This document shows, one piece after another, positions 18,241 to 26,709 of a DNA stretch of 64,000 nucleotides. The translations under genes were made by a program, and so were the position numbers. The notes below the pieces were generated by a model, which was not told the origin of the DNA, searched no databases, and saw nothing but the letters and a program-made list of their open reading frames with translations. Position 1 is the first letter of the stretch. Every line of letters begins with the position of its first letter. The DNA lies in NCBI RefSeq assembly GCF_900107205.1, contig NZ_FNPC01000001.1, forward strand, positions 93,213 to 157,212, given 5' to 3'. The DNA comes from Halopenitus persicus. GTDB lineage: Archaea > Halobacteriota > Halobacteria > Halobacteriales > Haloferacaceae.

Positions 18241-18522
18241 ATGGCTGACGTGTACATCAACCTGCTCATCATCGCCGCGAAGACCGCCATCCTACTGCTC
18301 GGTGGCAGCATCACGTATTACGCGGGACGCGCGTACCGCCGCACCGGGGACCCCTCGTTACGCGCCCTGTCGATCGGCTTCGGGGTCGTGACGGTCGGGG
18401 CGCTGCTCGGCGGCCTCTCCCACCAAGTGCTCAATATGGAGCTCGCGATCGGGATCGCGATAAACAGCGTCCTGACCGCGTTCGGCTTCGGCGTGATCGT
18501 CTACTCGTTATACATCGAGTGA
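18241..18522 (+). CDS. DUF7521 family membrane protein
   Basis: A 93-aa membrane protein with three hydrophobic segments: INLLIIAAKTAILLLGGSITYYAG, LSIGFGVVTVGALLGGLSHQVL and MELAIGIAINSVLTAFGFGVIVYSLYI. It fits DUF7521, a haloarchaeal family of unknown role. A Shine-Dalgarno-like GGAGGG (about 18228-18233) stands 7 bp before the ATG, so unlike most genes here it is probably translated from a leadered message, consistent with co-transcription from the HTH promoter across the repeat array. Confidence 0.82.
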   Translation: MADVYINLLIIAAKTAILLLGGSITYYAGRAYRRTGDPSLRALSIGFGVVTVGALLGGLSHQVLNMELAIGIAINSVLTAFGFGVIVYSLYIE

Positions 18523-18595
18523 CCGGCCGACTGCGTCGACGTTCGCGTCGGATCGCGGGGTCAGCCGGTGGGTTCGCGGCGTTCGTTCTCGGCGG

Positions 18596-19297
18596 TCACG
18601 CCTCCCGGCCGTCCATCCGGTCGGCCGGGGCGATCGAGACCGGCTCGTCGCGGGGGAGCAACACCTCGACCGTCTCGACGTCCGGAAGCTCGACCCCCGC
18701 CGCGAGCATCGGATCGATGACGCGATCGATGACGGTCCGCGCGACCGTTCGGGTGTAGGTGTCGCCGTCGACGTCCATCTCGTCGAGGGTGATCTGTCTC
18801 GTCCGCGCGCCGTCGAGCGTCGCCACGAGCAGGGCGGCCGTCTCCTGGACGTCGACGGGCTCGAAGGTTCCCTCCTCGATCCCCTGTTCGAGGATCTCCG
18901 CGACCGTTCCGCGGAAGACCCGGTCGCTGCGTTGGAGCCGCGACCGGATCCGGTCGTTGAACGGGCCCTGGGACCGAAGCTCCAATAACGCGATGTGGAA
19001 GTGCTCCCGGTCGGTCTCGTCGGGATCGAACCCGAACCACGCGATGAACGCGGCGAGCCGTTCGGTCGCCGGGCGGTCCGCCCCGGCCGCGGCGCGGCGC
19101 TCGAACGTCGTGATGAGATGGTCGAGGAACGCGACGAGCAGGTCCTCCTTCGTGTCGTAGTGGTAGTGTAACAGCGACTTGCTCTTCGAGCACGCGTCGG
19201 CGATGTCCTGCATCGTCAGGTCCGCATACCCGTGTTCGCGCAGGGCGCGATAGACGCCGGCCATGATCTCCTCGGCCGTGCTCGCGTCGTCGCTCAT
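18596..19297 (-). CDS. TetR/AcrR family transcriptional regulator
   Basis: A 233-aa repressor-type regulator. The N-terminal helix-turn-helix is clear (IMAGVYRALREHGYADLTMQ, then DIADACSKSKSLLHYHYDTKEDLL at about residues 28-52). The C-terminal ligand-binding domain is all-helical (AALLVATLDGARTRQITLDEM). TetR regulators commonly control efflux or degradation genes; the neighbour upstream is a divergent amidase, a possible target. TATATAGG lies about 25 bp before the ATG, suggesting a leaderless transcript. Confidence 0.92.
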   Translation of the reverse strand: MSDDASTAEEIMAGVYRALREHGYADLTMQDIADACSKSKSLLHYHYDTKEDLLVAFLDHLITTFERRAAAGADRPATERLAAFIAWFGFDPDETDREHFHIALLELRSQGPFNDRIRSRLQRSDRVFRGTVAEILEQGIEEGTFEPVDVQETAALLVATLDGARTRQITLDEMDVDGDTYTRTVARTVIDRVIDPMLAAGVELPDVETVEVLLPRDEPVSIAPADRMDGREA

Positions 19298-19483
19298 TCA
19301 CCGATCGGTGGTTGAGCACGCCTATATGTGCGTTGATAGCGGCGATTCGAGGCTCGAACCGCCGTGGGACTGCCCGCGTGACCGTCGCGTTCCGTGGCCG
19401 GTTTCGTCATCGAGACGCCATCCGTCGTCCCGGACCGGATCGCGACGGGGTACGCTTACAAGGACGTGCGACGACCCCGACGT

Positions 19484-20941
19484 ATGACCGACCTCACGGC
19501 GGAAGCGCCGCTCGCGCCGCTCGTCCGATCGTTTCGCGAGGGCGACGATCGGGTCGGGGATGCGCGGACTGGTGATGTGCGGATCGAAACGCACTACGCC
19601 GACCTGCGCGAGCGGTTCGCCGCCGTGGAACCCACGATCCGCGCGTTCGTCGGCGAACGACCCGGCGAGGACGAACCGGGTGACCACGATGACGCCGCCG
19701 GTCACGATGACGCCGCCCCCGACCGCGGGAACGGCTGCCGAGGCCGAAACGGGGGCCGTTTCGAGCGGATCGAACAGGAGCTTGCCGACTGCCGCGAGAC
19801 CGCCCGGAACGCTCCGGTTGTCCCGCCGCTGTATGGGATCCCCGTCGGCGTCAAGGACGTCATTCACGTCGACGGGCTGCCGACGCGAGCCGGATCCGCG
19901 GTCCTGCCCGCGGCGCTTTCGGGTCCCCAAGGATCCGTTCTGGAAGCCCTGCGCGAGGCCGGCGCGGTGGTGCTCGGAAAGACGGTGACGGCGGAGTTCG
20001 CGCACTTCGCGCCGGGACCGACGCGAAACCCCCACGATCCGGACCACACGCCCGGGGGCTCGAGCAGCGGATCCGCCGCGGCGGTCGCCGCCGGGCTGTG
20101 CCCGCTCGCGCTGGGGACGCAGACGATCGGGTCGGTGAACCGCCCGGCGTCCTTCTGCGGAATCGTCGGCGTGACGCCGAGCGCCGGCCGGGTTCCGACC
20201 GACGGGATCGTTTCGGCCGCGCCGTCGGTCGACGTCGTCGGGTACTTCACCCAGGACGTCGCCGGCGCGCGGATCGCGGCCGGCGTCGTGTATCCCGACT
20301 GGCGAGCCGAATCCTCCCCGCCGCCGCTCGAGCGGATCGGCGTGATGGACGGGCCGTATCTCGACCGGGCCGGCGAGGTCGCGCGCCGACACCTCCGAAC
20401 CCACGTCGACCGGCTCGAGGCCGCCGGGTACGAGGTCGTTCGGCTCCCGGTCGTCGCGGACACGGAGCCGGAGGCGGCGTCGGTGATCGAGCGTCACGAG
20501 ACCCTCGTGGCGGCCGAGTTCGCGCTCTCACACGCCGAGCTGTTCCCGGAGTACGGCGACCGCTACGCTCCCGCGACCGCCGAGCTGATCCGCGAGGGGC
20601 GGTCGGTCTCCGCGGGCGCTCTCGCGGACGCCCGTGCGGGCCGAGCGGCGCTTCGCGATCGCGTCCACGCCGCGATGGACGCCCACGACCTCGACGTCGT
20701 CGTCAGTCCGTCCGCGAGGGGCCCGGCTCCCGAGGGGATCGACTCGACCGGCGATCCGGTCCTGAACCTGCCGTGGACCCACGCGGGACTTCCGACCGTC
20801 ACTGTTCCGGCGACCGAGACGACCGCCGGGCTCCCGGTCGGGATCCAGTGTACCGCCCGTCACGGTGCGGACGAACGGCTGCTCGCCTGGTGTTCGGCGA
20901 TCGAAACGGCGGTGGCTAACGGCGTGAATAACGAGGCGTGA
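19484..20941 (+). CDS. amidase signature family hydrolase
   Basis: A 485-aa amidase. The Ser-cisSer-Lys machinery is visible: Lys in GVKDVIHVDGLPTRAG near residue 124, the Ser-rich loop TPGGSSSGSAAAVAAG near 190-205, and the nucleophile region TIGSVNRPASFCG near 214-226. In this last motif VNRPA stands where SIRxPA is usual, so activity is probable but unproven. An acidic low-complexity insert (about 65-90) resembles haloarchaeal loop expansion. It is not beside gatC or gatB, so a free-standing amidase is more likely than GatA. It is divergent from the TetR gene. Confidence 0.87.
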   Translation: MTDLTAEAPLAPLVRSFREGDDRVGDARTGDVRIETHYADLRERFAAVEPTIRAFVGERPGEDEPGDHDDAAGHDDAAPDRGNGCRGRNGGRFERIEQELADCRETARNAPVVPPLYGIPVGVKDVIHVDGLPTRAGSAVLPAALSGPQGSVLEALREAGAVVLGKTVTAEFAHFAPGPTRNPHDPDHTPGGSSSGSAAAVAAGLCPLALGTQTIGSVNRPASFCGIVGVTPSAGRVPTDGIVSAAPSVDVVGYFTQDVAGARIAAGVVYPDWRAESSPPPLERIGVMDGPYLDRAGEVARRHLRTHVDRLEAAGYEVVRLPVVADTEPEAASVIERHETLVAAEFALSHAELFPEYGDRYAPATAELIREGRSVSAGALADARAGRAALRDRVHAAMDAHDLDVVVSPSARGPAPEGIDSTGDPVLNLPWTHAGLPTVTVPATETTAGLPVGIQCTARHGADERLLAWCSAIETAVANGVNNEA

Positions 20942-21085
20942 CTGGAGCGCGAAATCGGTTCGCGGATCCATCGCGGGCGGCCGAGCCGCCATCGCGGGGC
21001 GGGGAGGCCTATTCCGGGCGGCGAGCACGGGAGGCTGACTCGGTCGGACGGCGTGGTCGGACGGCGCCCGGTCCCGGCGGATCGC

Positions 21086-21337
21086 CTACTGCGCCTGGAC
21101 GCGCCAGGTGGTCGCGCCGGTGTAGGACCACTTCTCGATCTCCAGGTCGGGGAGCGAGCCCTGGAGCTGGACCATCAGGGCGCCGATCTCCTTCGGGGAG
21201 AGGTCGACGTCGTCGGCGATGAACTTCCCCTTGATGTAGATCTCGCCGTTCTTCGCCTCCTCGCGGAGGAACTCGGCGAGTCGGCGCGCTTTCGGGGACC
21301 CGTACGACCCGTCCGTGCTGCTGGTGTTGGTGCTCAT
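21086..21337 (-). CDS. DUF7123 family protein
   Basis: An 83-aa cytoplasmic protein resembling the haloarchaeal DUF7123 family. The middle (ARRLAEFLREEAKNGEIYIKGKFIADDVDLSPKEIGALMV) reads like a small winged helix: an N-terminal helix, a sensor loop and a helix-turn-helix-like LSPKEIGALM. The C-terminus LEIEKWSYTGATTWRVQA is highly characteristic. A DNA-binding role is inference only. Its ATG overlaps the end of the upstream gene by 4 bp, indicating one transcript. Confidence 0.82.
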   Translation of the reverse strand: MSTNTSSTDGSYGSPKARRLAEFLREEAKNGEIYIKGKFIADDVDLSPKEIGALMVQLQGSLPDLEIEKWSYTGATTWRVQAQ

Positions 21338-21654
21338 AGGTTGTGTGCGTTCGCGGCGGTCGATTCGTGGCCGTCGTGGGCGGCCGAACTGTGCTCGGAG
21401 TCGCTGCGGGGACTGTGGTCGTGTCCGACGATCGCGCACACGACGTTCAGCGCGAGCAGGAGCAGGAACAGCTCCGCGCTCGCGTCGATGACGACCCCGT
21501 GCAGGACCGGGAGGTACGTCAGCGGAAGCAACACCGCCGCCCAGAACGCCCCCGCGCGGAGACGTCGCTCGGTGCTCCGGCGGAGCCGCGTGGGCAGGGC
21601 AGCGTTGGATCGGAGGGAGTGGTTCGACATCTGTGTCACCTGCTTCGTTTCCAT
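21334..21654 (-). CDS. small membrane protein, hypothetical
   Basis: A protein of 106 aa from the ATG at 21654; an ATG at 21630 (MSNHSLRSN) and a GTG at 21657 are alternative starts. Two hydrophobic segments (AGAFWAAVLLPLTYLPVLHGVV and ASAELFLLLLALNVVCAIVG) are followed by a His/Ser-rich tail (GHDHSPRSDSEHSSAAHDGH). The histidines could bind metal, but I recognise no family. A strong TATATAATAG box is at 21671-21680 on the reverse strand, 20-27 bp before the start. It is co-transcribed with the DUF7123 gene (ATGA overlap). Confidence 0.65.
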   Translation of the reverse strand: METKQVTQMSNHSLRSNAALPTRLRRSTERRLRAGAFWAAVLLPLTYLPVLHGVVIDASAELFLLLLALNVVCAIVGHDHSPRSDSEHSSAAHDGHESTAANAHNL

Positions 21655-21891
21655 CACCGACCCCCAGGAGTATATAATAGGACGAGCGTTGGCGCTGATT
21701 CACGTCGATTAACGCGGACCCGCGACGTTTCACGACCTTTCAGAATCGCCTCTCGACGTTTTATAATCGCTTCAGAAGAGCCCAGATATTTTATAACTAG
21801 TTTTGAGCGGGTTTCGTGGATCCGGATTCAGCCGTCGAAACTGCTGACCGTTCCCGGCGGGTCGGGACGGATCGGGCGCGATCGACCCTCC

Positions 21892-21954
21892 CTCGCGGCT
21901 CGCTCGCGGCTCGCTCGCGGCTCGCTCGCGGCGATGCGCGCGGCGATGCGCGCG
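21892..21954 (+). repeat. 11-bp and 12-bp tandem repeats
   Basis: CTCGCGGCTCG repeats exactly at 21892, 21903 and 21914 with a partial copy at 21925, followed by two copies of GCGATGCGCGCG at 21931 and 21943. Confidence 0.9.
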
Positions 21955-22004
21955 GTTATGGCCGACGGGCGGGAACGCGCCCATTTAAAAAGGAACGTGA
22001 CGAG

Positions 22005-22110
22005 GGAGGGAGCGATCCCGAGTCGGGAGCGGGGGAGAACGCAGTGGGGTGGGGAACGTGGTGGTGGGATGGGGAACGCGGGGGTGAGGAACGGGGGCGG
22101 CGGAAGAACG
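22005..22110 (+). other. G-run-rich tract, possible G-quadruplex former
   Basis: About ten runs of three to five G occur on the plus strand within roughly 100 bp, separated by short A/T/C spacers. The composition differs sharply from flanking DNA. Confidence 0.6.
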
Positions 22111-22171
22111 TGAACGACGGAGACGGCCGTGGCTCGCGGTCAGCGAGAAACGGGCGGTTCACGCGTTGCCG

Positions 22172-22375
22172 TCACCGGCGGCCGTAGGTCAGCCGCATCG
22201 CGACGTCGTCGAGCCGGTCCGTGAGGCGGCCGAGCCAGGCGCCCGGCGAGACGGCCCGAGCCGACCCGTCGTCGACCTCGATGTGCTCCTCGTCGACGGA
22301 TCCGGGACCGTCCTCGGACATCTCGACGACTGCGGTCATTCCGCACCGGCCGCAGGCCTCCCTCGGTTCGTCCAT
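22172..22375 (-). CDS. small CxxC protein, hypothetical
   Basis: A 67-aa protein with an N-terminal Cys pair (REACGRCGMTAVV), an acidic middle and a C-terminal helix (GRLTDRLDDVAMRLTYGRR). A single CxxC could bind zinc as a dimer or be redox-active. The family is not recognised; small CxxC proteins are abundant in haloarchaea. A TTTATAAG box is 25-30 bp before the ATG, supporting a real, leaderless gene. It is divergent from the gene at 22485. Confidence 0.65.
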   Translation of the reverse strand: MDEPREACGRCGMTAVVEMSEDGPGSVDEEHIEVDDGSARAVSPGAWLGRLTDRLDDVAMRLTYGRR

Positions 22376-22484
22376 ACGTGCGTGTTATTGGCACGCGTGT
22401 CTTATAAACCTTGGTCGTAGCGCGTCGGCCTCGGGCGGATCCGGCCGAAGGAGGTTTACGGCGGCCACGCGAGGGGTCGACACG

Positions 22485-23108
22485 ATGAGCGATCCCGAGA
22501 CGGCTCCGGACGCGCCGGCGGCGGTCGACGACGATCCGGATCGCCCGCAGGTGGCCGACGAGTATCTCCGGCGCGTCGCGGACCGGTTGCGACACAGCTA
22601 CGACCTCGAGACCGACCGAGCGGTCCGCGGCGAACGCTTCGATCTGTACGGCCACCTGGCGATGGAGAGCCAGAAGCAGTTTCTCCACCGGTCGATCAAC
22701 TGGGCCAACCACGAGACCGAGGAGCACGTCTTCGCGCGCCGGCAGGACCGGCTCACTCCCTCGACGCTCGACCGGTTCGTCGACCTCGGCCACGAGCTGG
22801 CGGCCGACTGGATCGACCCCGACGAGACCCACCAGGCCACCGAGTTCACCTTCGTCGTCGTCGTTCCCGAGATCACCGACGACGTTCGCTCGTTCGTCGG
22901 GGGGTTCCGGGACCGGACGCTGTTGGCGTTCGGCTACTACGGCCATTACGAGGTGAACCTCGCGGTGGTCGCGCCCGACCGGGAGGCGGCCGTCGCGAGC
23001 GAGCTCGCCGACGTCGTCGAGGCGTTCGCCTTCTGGGACCGCGAGCCGCGGACGGCGCCGGAGTCCGACGGCCTCCGCTCCCGGATCACGTCGTGGTTGA
23101 AAAGATAG
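22485..23108 (+). CDS. conserved haloarchaeal protein of unknown function
   Basis: A 207-aa cytoplasmic protein resembling haloarchaeal DUF8052-type proteins (recalled, not searched). The middle (ERFDLYGHLAMESQKQFLHRSINWANHETEEHVFARR) and the beta-rich TEFTFVVVVPEITDDVRSFV and HYEVNLAVVAPDREA suggest an alpha/beta fold. There is no signal peptide or membrane segment and no catalytic motif I recognise. A TTTACG element about 30 bp before the ATG may be its TATA box. It is convergent with cstA. Confidence 0.72.
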   Translation: MSDPETAPDAPAAVDDDPDRPQVADEYLRRVADRLRHSYDLETDRAVRGERFDLYGHLAMESQKQFLHRSINWANHETEEHVFARRQDRLTPSTLDRFVDLGHELAADWIDPDETHQATEFTFVVVVPEITDDVRSFVGGFRDRTLLAFGYYGHYEVNLAVVAPDREAAVASELADVVEAFAFWDREPRTAPESDGLRSRITSWLKR

Positions 23109-23159
23109 CGGGCGTCGTCGGCCCGTGATCGAACGGTTGCGGGGTAACCGAGTGGTGGG

Positions 23160-25016
23160 CTAGTCGTCGCCCGGCTGGACGTCCGGCCCGCCCCCGCTTC
23201 GCGCGTCGCTGATGTTCCCGTAGCCGATCCGAACCAGCGACAGGGCGAGGAAGATCAACACGAGTCCGAGGACGATCTGGACCCCGGCGGAGAGCATCGA
23301 CCCGATCCCCTCGGCGCCGCCCTGCACGAGATTCACGAGGAGGTTCTCGTAGACGGTGATCCAGACCAGCCCGAGAACGGTGATCGTCACCATGATCGCC
23401 ATCGGCACGCCGGTGCTGATCAGCTGCTTGGAGCGGTCCCAGTTGGCGATCCAGACGGTCGCGGTCAACAGCGCGAGCGCGGCCAGCAGCTGGTTCGCGC
23501 CGCCGAACAGCGCCCACAGGGTCGCCCACTCGCCGGAGATGACGAGCACGTACGCGATCCCACACTGGAGCACCGGGTTGGTGTACCGTCCGCGCGCGAA
23601 CGACCCGATGCCGCCCGAGAGGCCCGTCTCGGTGCCGCTGCCCTGCGTACCGACGATCTCCTCCATCATATACCGACCGAGCCGGGCGGCCGTGTCGGTG
23701 GAGGTGAGCAGGAAGCTCACGAGCACGAGGGCCATAAACGGTCCGCCGTAAGCCGTCGGAATGCCGAAGCTCGTCAGGATCGCGCCGCCGCCGGCCGCGA
23801 AGTTCGGGAGCGCGCCGCCGATGCCGCCGCCGGCGGCCGCGCTCGCGCCGCCCGCGATGGCGAGGGTCGCCATCGCCGTCGTCGCGAGCAGTCCCTCCGC
23901 GAGCATCCCGCCGTAGCCGATGAGCCGCGCGTCGCTCTCCTTGTTCAGCTGCTTGGCCGTCGTGCCCGAGGAGACCAGCGAGTGGAACCCGCTGATCGTC
24001 CCGCAGGCGATCGTGACGAACAACAGGGGGAACAGCGGATACGGCGCCACCGAGTCGACGCCGAAGAAGCCCTCGAAGGCGTTGATGCTGTCGGCGACCA
24101 CCAGGGGCTCCGCCGACGTGCCGAGCAGGGTCCCGACGATGATCGCGAGAAGCGCCCCGCCGACGCCCGCGTACAGCAGGAACGACGAGAGGTAATCACG
24201 GGGCTGCAATAGCACCCACACCGGGAGCGCGCTCGCGATCGCGGCGTACAGCAGTATCACGGGGACCCACGCGGCGGCGTTCCCGTTGAGCGCCGCGGTT
24301 CCGGCGCCGGGGATCCACGATCCGGTGCCGCCGAGCAGGACGATCGTGCCGGCCGGATGGGACCCCTCGGCCAGCTCGAAGAGCGCGATCGGGTACTGGA
24401 TCCCGACCCAGACGCCCGCGAACACGCCGGCGACGAAGACGACCGTCCCCGGAATGAGCGGACCGTCCATCTGGTACAGGTAGATTCCGAAGACGATCGC
24501 CAGCGCGATGTAGATGACGCTGGCGGTCGCCGCCTGCGGGTACGCGTTCAGGACGATCCCGACCACGAGCGCGAACACGCCCACGACGAGGATGATCGTC
24601 AGGAAGGCGAACCACAGGAGCATGTTTTTGCCCTGCTCGCCGACGTACTCGCCCATGATGTAGCCGATCGACTTCCCCTCGTGCCGGACCGAACTCGACA
24701 GCGAGACGAAGTCGTGGACGGCGCCCATCAGGGGATTCCCGATCGCCACCCACGCCAGCGCCGGAAGCCACCCCCAGATGGCCCCGGCGGTGATCGGGCC
24801 GACGATCGGCGCCCCGCCGGCGATGCTCGAGAAGTGATGCCCGAGCAGAACCGGCTTCTTCGACGGGACGTATTCCTGTCCGTCGTCGTATTTATGTGCC
24901 GGCGTCTCACGGTCGTCGTCCAGCTCCACGAACCGCGCCAGATACCTCGAATACGCGAGGTAGCCGACGGTGAACGTTACGATCGACGCCAGAATGAGCC
25001 ACAGTACTTGGACCAT
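23160..25016 (-). CDS. cstA: CstA-family carbon starvation / peptide transporter
   Basis: A 618-aa polytopic membrane protein of the CstA family, which in bacteria takes up peptides or pyruvate during carbon limitation. Family motifs include PSKKPVLLGHHFSSIAGGAPIVGP near 50-75, MGAVHDFVSLSSSVRHEGKS, GTISGFHSLVSSGTTAKQL and SFLLTSTDTAARLGRYM. About 15 hydrophobic segments are present. It has a strong Shine-Dalgarno sequence right before the ATG at 25016, unusual in this window, so translation from a leadered message is likely. The short C-terminal tail is hydrophilic. Confidence 0.93.
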   Translation of the reverse strand: MVQVLWLILASIVTFTVGYLAYSRYLARFVELDDDRETPAHKYDDGQEYVPSKKPVLLGHHFSSIAGGAPIVGPITAGAIWGWLPALAWVAIGNPLMGAVHDFVSLSSSVRHEGKSIGYIMGEYVGEQGKNMLLWFAFLTIILVVGVFALVVGIVLNAYPQAATASVIYIALAIVFGIYLYQMDGPLIPGTVVFVAGVFAGVWVGIQYPIALFELAEGSHPAGTIVLLGGTGSWIPGAGTAALNGNAAAWVPVILLYAAIASALPVWVLLQPRDYLSSFLLYAGVGGALLAIIVGTLLGTSAEPLVVADSINAFEGFFGVDSVAPYPLFPLLFVTIACGTISGFHSLVSSGTTAKQLNKESDARLIGYGGMLAEGLLATTAMATLAIAGGASAAAGGGIGGALPNFAAGGGAILTSFGIPTAYGGPFMALVLVSFLLTSTDTAARLGRYMMEEIVGTQGSGTETGLSGGIGSFARGRYTNPVLQCGIAYVLVISGEWATLWALFGGANQLLAALALLTATVWIANWDRSKQLISTGVPMAIMVTITVLGLVWITVYENLLVNLVQGGAEGIGSMLSAGVQIVLGLVLIFLALSLVRIGYGNISDARSGGGPDVQPGDD

Positions 25017-25020
25017 TGTA

Positions 25021-25028
25021 TCCTCCTT
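25021..25028 (-). promoter_or_regulatory. strong Shine-Dalgarno sequence of cstA
   Basis: AAGGAGGA on the minus strand lies 4 bp from the ATG. AT-rich sequence at about 25040-25065 provides candidate TATA boxes (ATTAAGTAA, CATAATCATT). This decides the start at 25016 over an in-frame ATG at 25031. Confidence 0.7.
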
Positions 25029-25167
25029 CAAGGATTATGAGAAAAATTACTTAATGATTATGGTATCTGTGAACTACTTACACGTGTGAAGGGTGGACAG
25101 TGACCGAACATCGACGACCACAGATGACCGAAGCACTCCGACACGATCGAACGATCCCAGGGCGAGG

Positions 25168-26145
25168 TCAGTCTCCCGCGGCCGAGGAGTCGGGCGCCGT
25201 CTCGATCCCGATCTCGTCGGCGATCTCGGCGAGGAGATCGCCCTTGATCTCGGAGACGCGCTGTTGGAGGACCGCGACGACCGGCTCGTCGAACTCCTCG
25301 CGGATCCGTTCGAGTCGCCGTCGATCGGTTTGGTGACGTTCTCGAAGGTACGTCGCCCCGATCCCCGTCTCGTCCGGGTCGGGTTCCGGCGCCACCTTGT
25401 TGACGATCAGCCCGCCGACGCCGAGCCCGGCCTCCGAGAGGTCCGCGATCGCGCGGCGGGACTCCTCGATCGAGAGGTCGTCGGGGTTCAACACGAGGTA
25501 GAAGGCGGCCTCCTCGCGGAGGACGCGTCCCGCGAACTCGAAGGTCTCCTTGCGGTCGGTCAGCCGCTCGATGATCGGGTCGTTCGCGAGCTTCTCGCGG
25601 GCCTCCGCGTCGCCGATCGCGGCCTTCTCGAAGAGGTCGACGCTCTCGCGCCGCTTGGCCATCAGCCGGTCGATCCACGACTCGAGGAACTCCGGCAGCG
25701 CCAGCAGCCGGAGGGTTCCGCCCGTCGGCGAGGTGTCGAAGATCACCCGGTCGTACGCCTCGCTGTTTCGCATCACGTCGATGAACCGGTCGAACAGCGC
25801 CGCCTCGTAAGCGCCCGGCGTCCGGTGGGCGAGCTCGATCTGGCGGTCGATCTCGTTGACGATCGCCGGGCTCACCTGGTCGCTCATTGCCGACCGGATC
25901 TCCGCCATATGGCGCTCGATCTCGGCGTCGGGGTCGATCTCCATCGCGTGCAGGTTCTCGTGGCCAGCGACCGACTCCGGCTCGTCGCCGAACCGCTGGT
26001 CGAAGACGTCGGAGGTGCTGTGTGCCGGATCGGTGGACACGAGGAGGGTGTCGAGCCCGTCACGCGCACATCGCAGTCCGTAGGCGCTCGAGACGGTCGT
26101 CTTGCCGACGCCGCCCTTGCCGCCGAAGAAGACGAACTTGCGCAT
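25168..26145 (-). CDS. ArsA/Get3-family ATPase
   Basis: A 325-aa P-loop ATPase related to ArsA and eukaryotic Get3, which delivers tail-anchored membrane proteins. The deviant Walker A is at residues 8-17 (GGKGGVGKTT), switch I in VSTDPAHSTSDVF, and the A-loop region in FDTSPTGGTLRLL. No CxxC zinc motif as in Get3 is seen. A single domain of this size fits archaeal Get3 homologues, whose role in tail-anchored protein targeting is inferred. Its ATG overlaps the previous stop by one base (TAATG), so it is coupled to the small gene upstream. Confidence 0.9.
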   Translation of the reverse strand: MRKFVFFGGKGGVGKTTVSSAYGLRCARDGLDTLLVSTDPAHSTSDVFDQRFGDEPESVAGHENLHAMEIDPDAEIERHMAEIRSAMSDQVSPAIVNEIDRQIELAHRTPGAYEAALFDRFIDVMRNSEAYDRVIFDTSPTGGTLRLLALPEFLESWIDRLMAKRRESVDLFEKAAIGDAEAREKLANDPIIERLTDRKETFEFAGRVLREEAAFYLVLNPDDLSIEESRRAIADLSEAGLGVGGLIVNKVAPEPDPDETGIGATYLRERHQTDRRRLERIREEFDEPVVAVLQQRVSEIKGDLLAEIADEIGIETAPDSSAAGD

Positions 26146-26441
26146 TAGAAGTGGTACTGTTGGCCCTTGCGCTCGATCAGCGACTGGCGGTCCCACATCC
26201 GCCGCTCCCAGGCGACGAACTCGTCGGTGAGGTACGGCAGCAGCTCCGCCGTGTAGTAGGAGACGGGGCTGGGGATGCCGAAGGCGTCGGCGAAACAGGC
26301 GAACATGAACACGTCCGCCGCGTCCTCGGCCTCCTTCTCGATCTTCTCGAAGGACGGATGCTCGATCATTCCGTGGTAGAGCCCGTGTAGCCACTTCTCG
26401 AGGAGTTCGCGGAACGCCTCGATGCGCTCGTGAAGGGTCAT
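26145..26441 (-). CDS. small conserved protein upstream of ArsA/Get3
   Basis: A 98-aa cytoplasmic, Phe/Trp/Tyr-rich helical protein (LHERIEAFRELLEKWLHGLYHGM; SPVSYYTAELLPYLTDEFVAWERRMW). A GGAGGT Shine-Dalgarno sequence about 11 bp before the ATG and a TATA-like TTTATTG near 26499-26506 imply a leadered transcript that also carries the ATPase gene. Tight coupling to the ATPase suggests a partner or regulator of that enzyme; I do not recognise a named family. Confidence 0.78.
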   Translation of the reverse strand: MTLHERIEAFRELLEKWLHGLYHGMIEHPSFEKIEKEAEDAADVFMFACFADAFGIPSPVSYYTAELLPYLTDEFVAWERRMWDRQSLIERKGQQYHF

Positions 26442-26590
26442 TTCCCGGCCACACCTCCGGTTTCGTTCGGAATCACACCGGAGCTATCACGCTGAGTTCA
26501 ATAAACGTTCGTGTCGGATTCACACACCAAGGCGGTGGGGATCTCGATCCGTCCCGTTCGACCCGACCGTTCCAGCTCCCCTGTTCCGCC

Positions 26591-26690
26591 GACCGCAACC
26601 CAGCCCGGCCGACCGCAACCCAGCTCAGCCGACCGCAACCCAGCTCAGCCGACCGCAACCCGGCCCGGCCGACCGCAACCGTCAACCCAG
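26591..26690 (+). repeat. 20-bp tandem repeat upstream of cobB
   Basis: Units GACCGCAACCCAGCTCAGCC and close variants at 26591, 26611, 26631 and 26651, with a fifth disrupted copy from 26671. The array sits between the divergent promoter region near 26500 and the cobB start at 26710, where a TATA box would be expected. Confidence 0.92.
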
Positions 26691-26709
26691 CTCGGCCGAA
26701 CTCACCCAT

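Larger units (their letters stand above)
21658..22171. other. 514-bp gap: TATA-like elements, repeats and G-rich tract
   Basis: Besides the promoter of the gene at 21654, this gap holds two TTTTATAA elements on the plus strand (about 21759 and 21789), a GC-rich 11/12-bp tandem repeat (21892-21954), an ATTTAAAAA element near 21984 and a purine-rich G tract (about 22005-22110). Open frames through it are basic and Trp/Arg/Gly-rich, unlike halophile proteins, so I call no gene. Confidence 0.6.

Noticed and set aside
21816-22187. 123-codon open frame on the plus strand with a TATA-like box 28 bp upstream
   Set aside because: The product is basic and Arg/Gly/Trp-rich, derives from repeats and the G-rich tract, and lacks the acidic character of genuine genes here.
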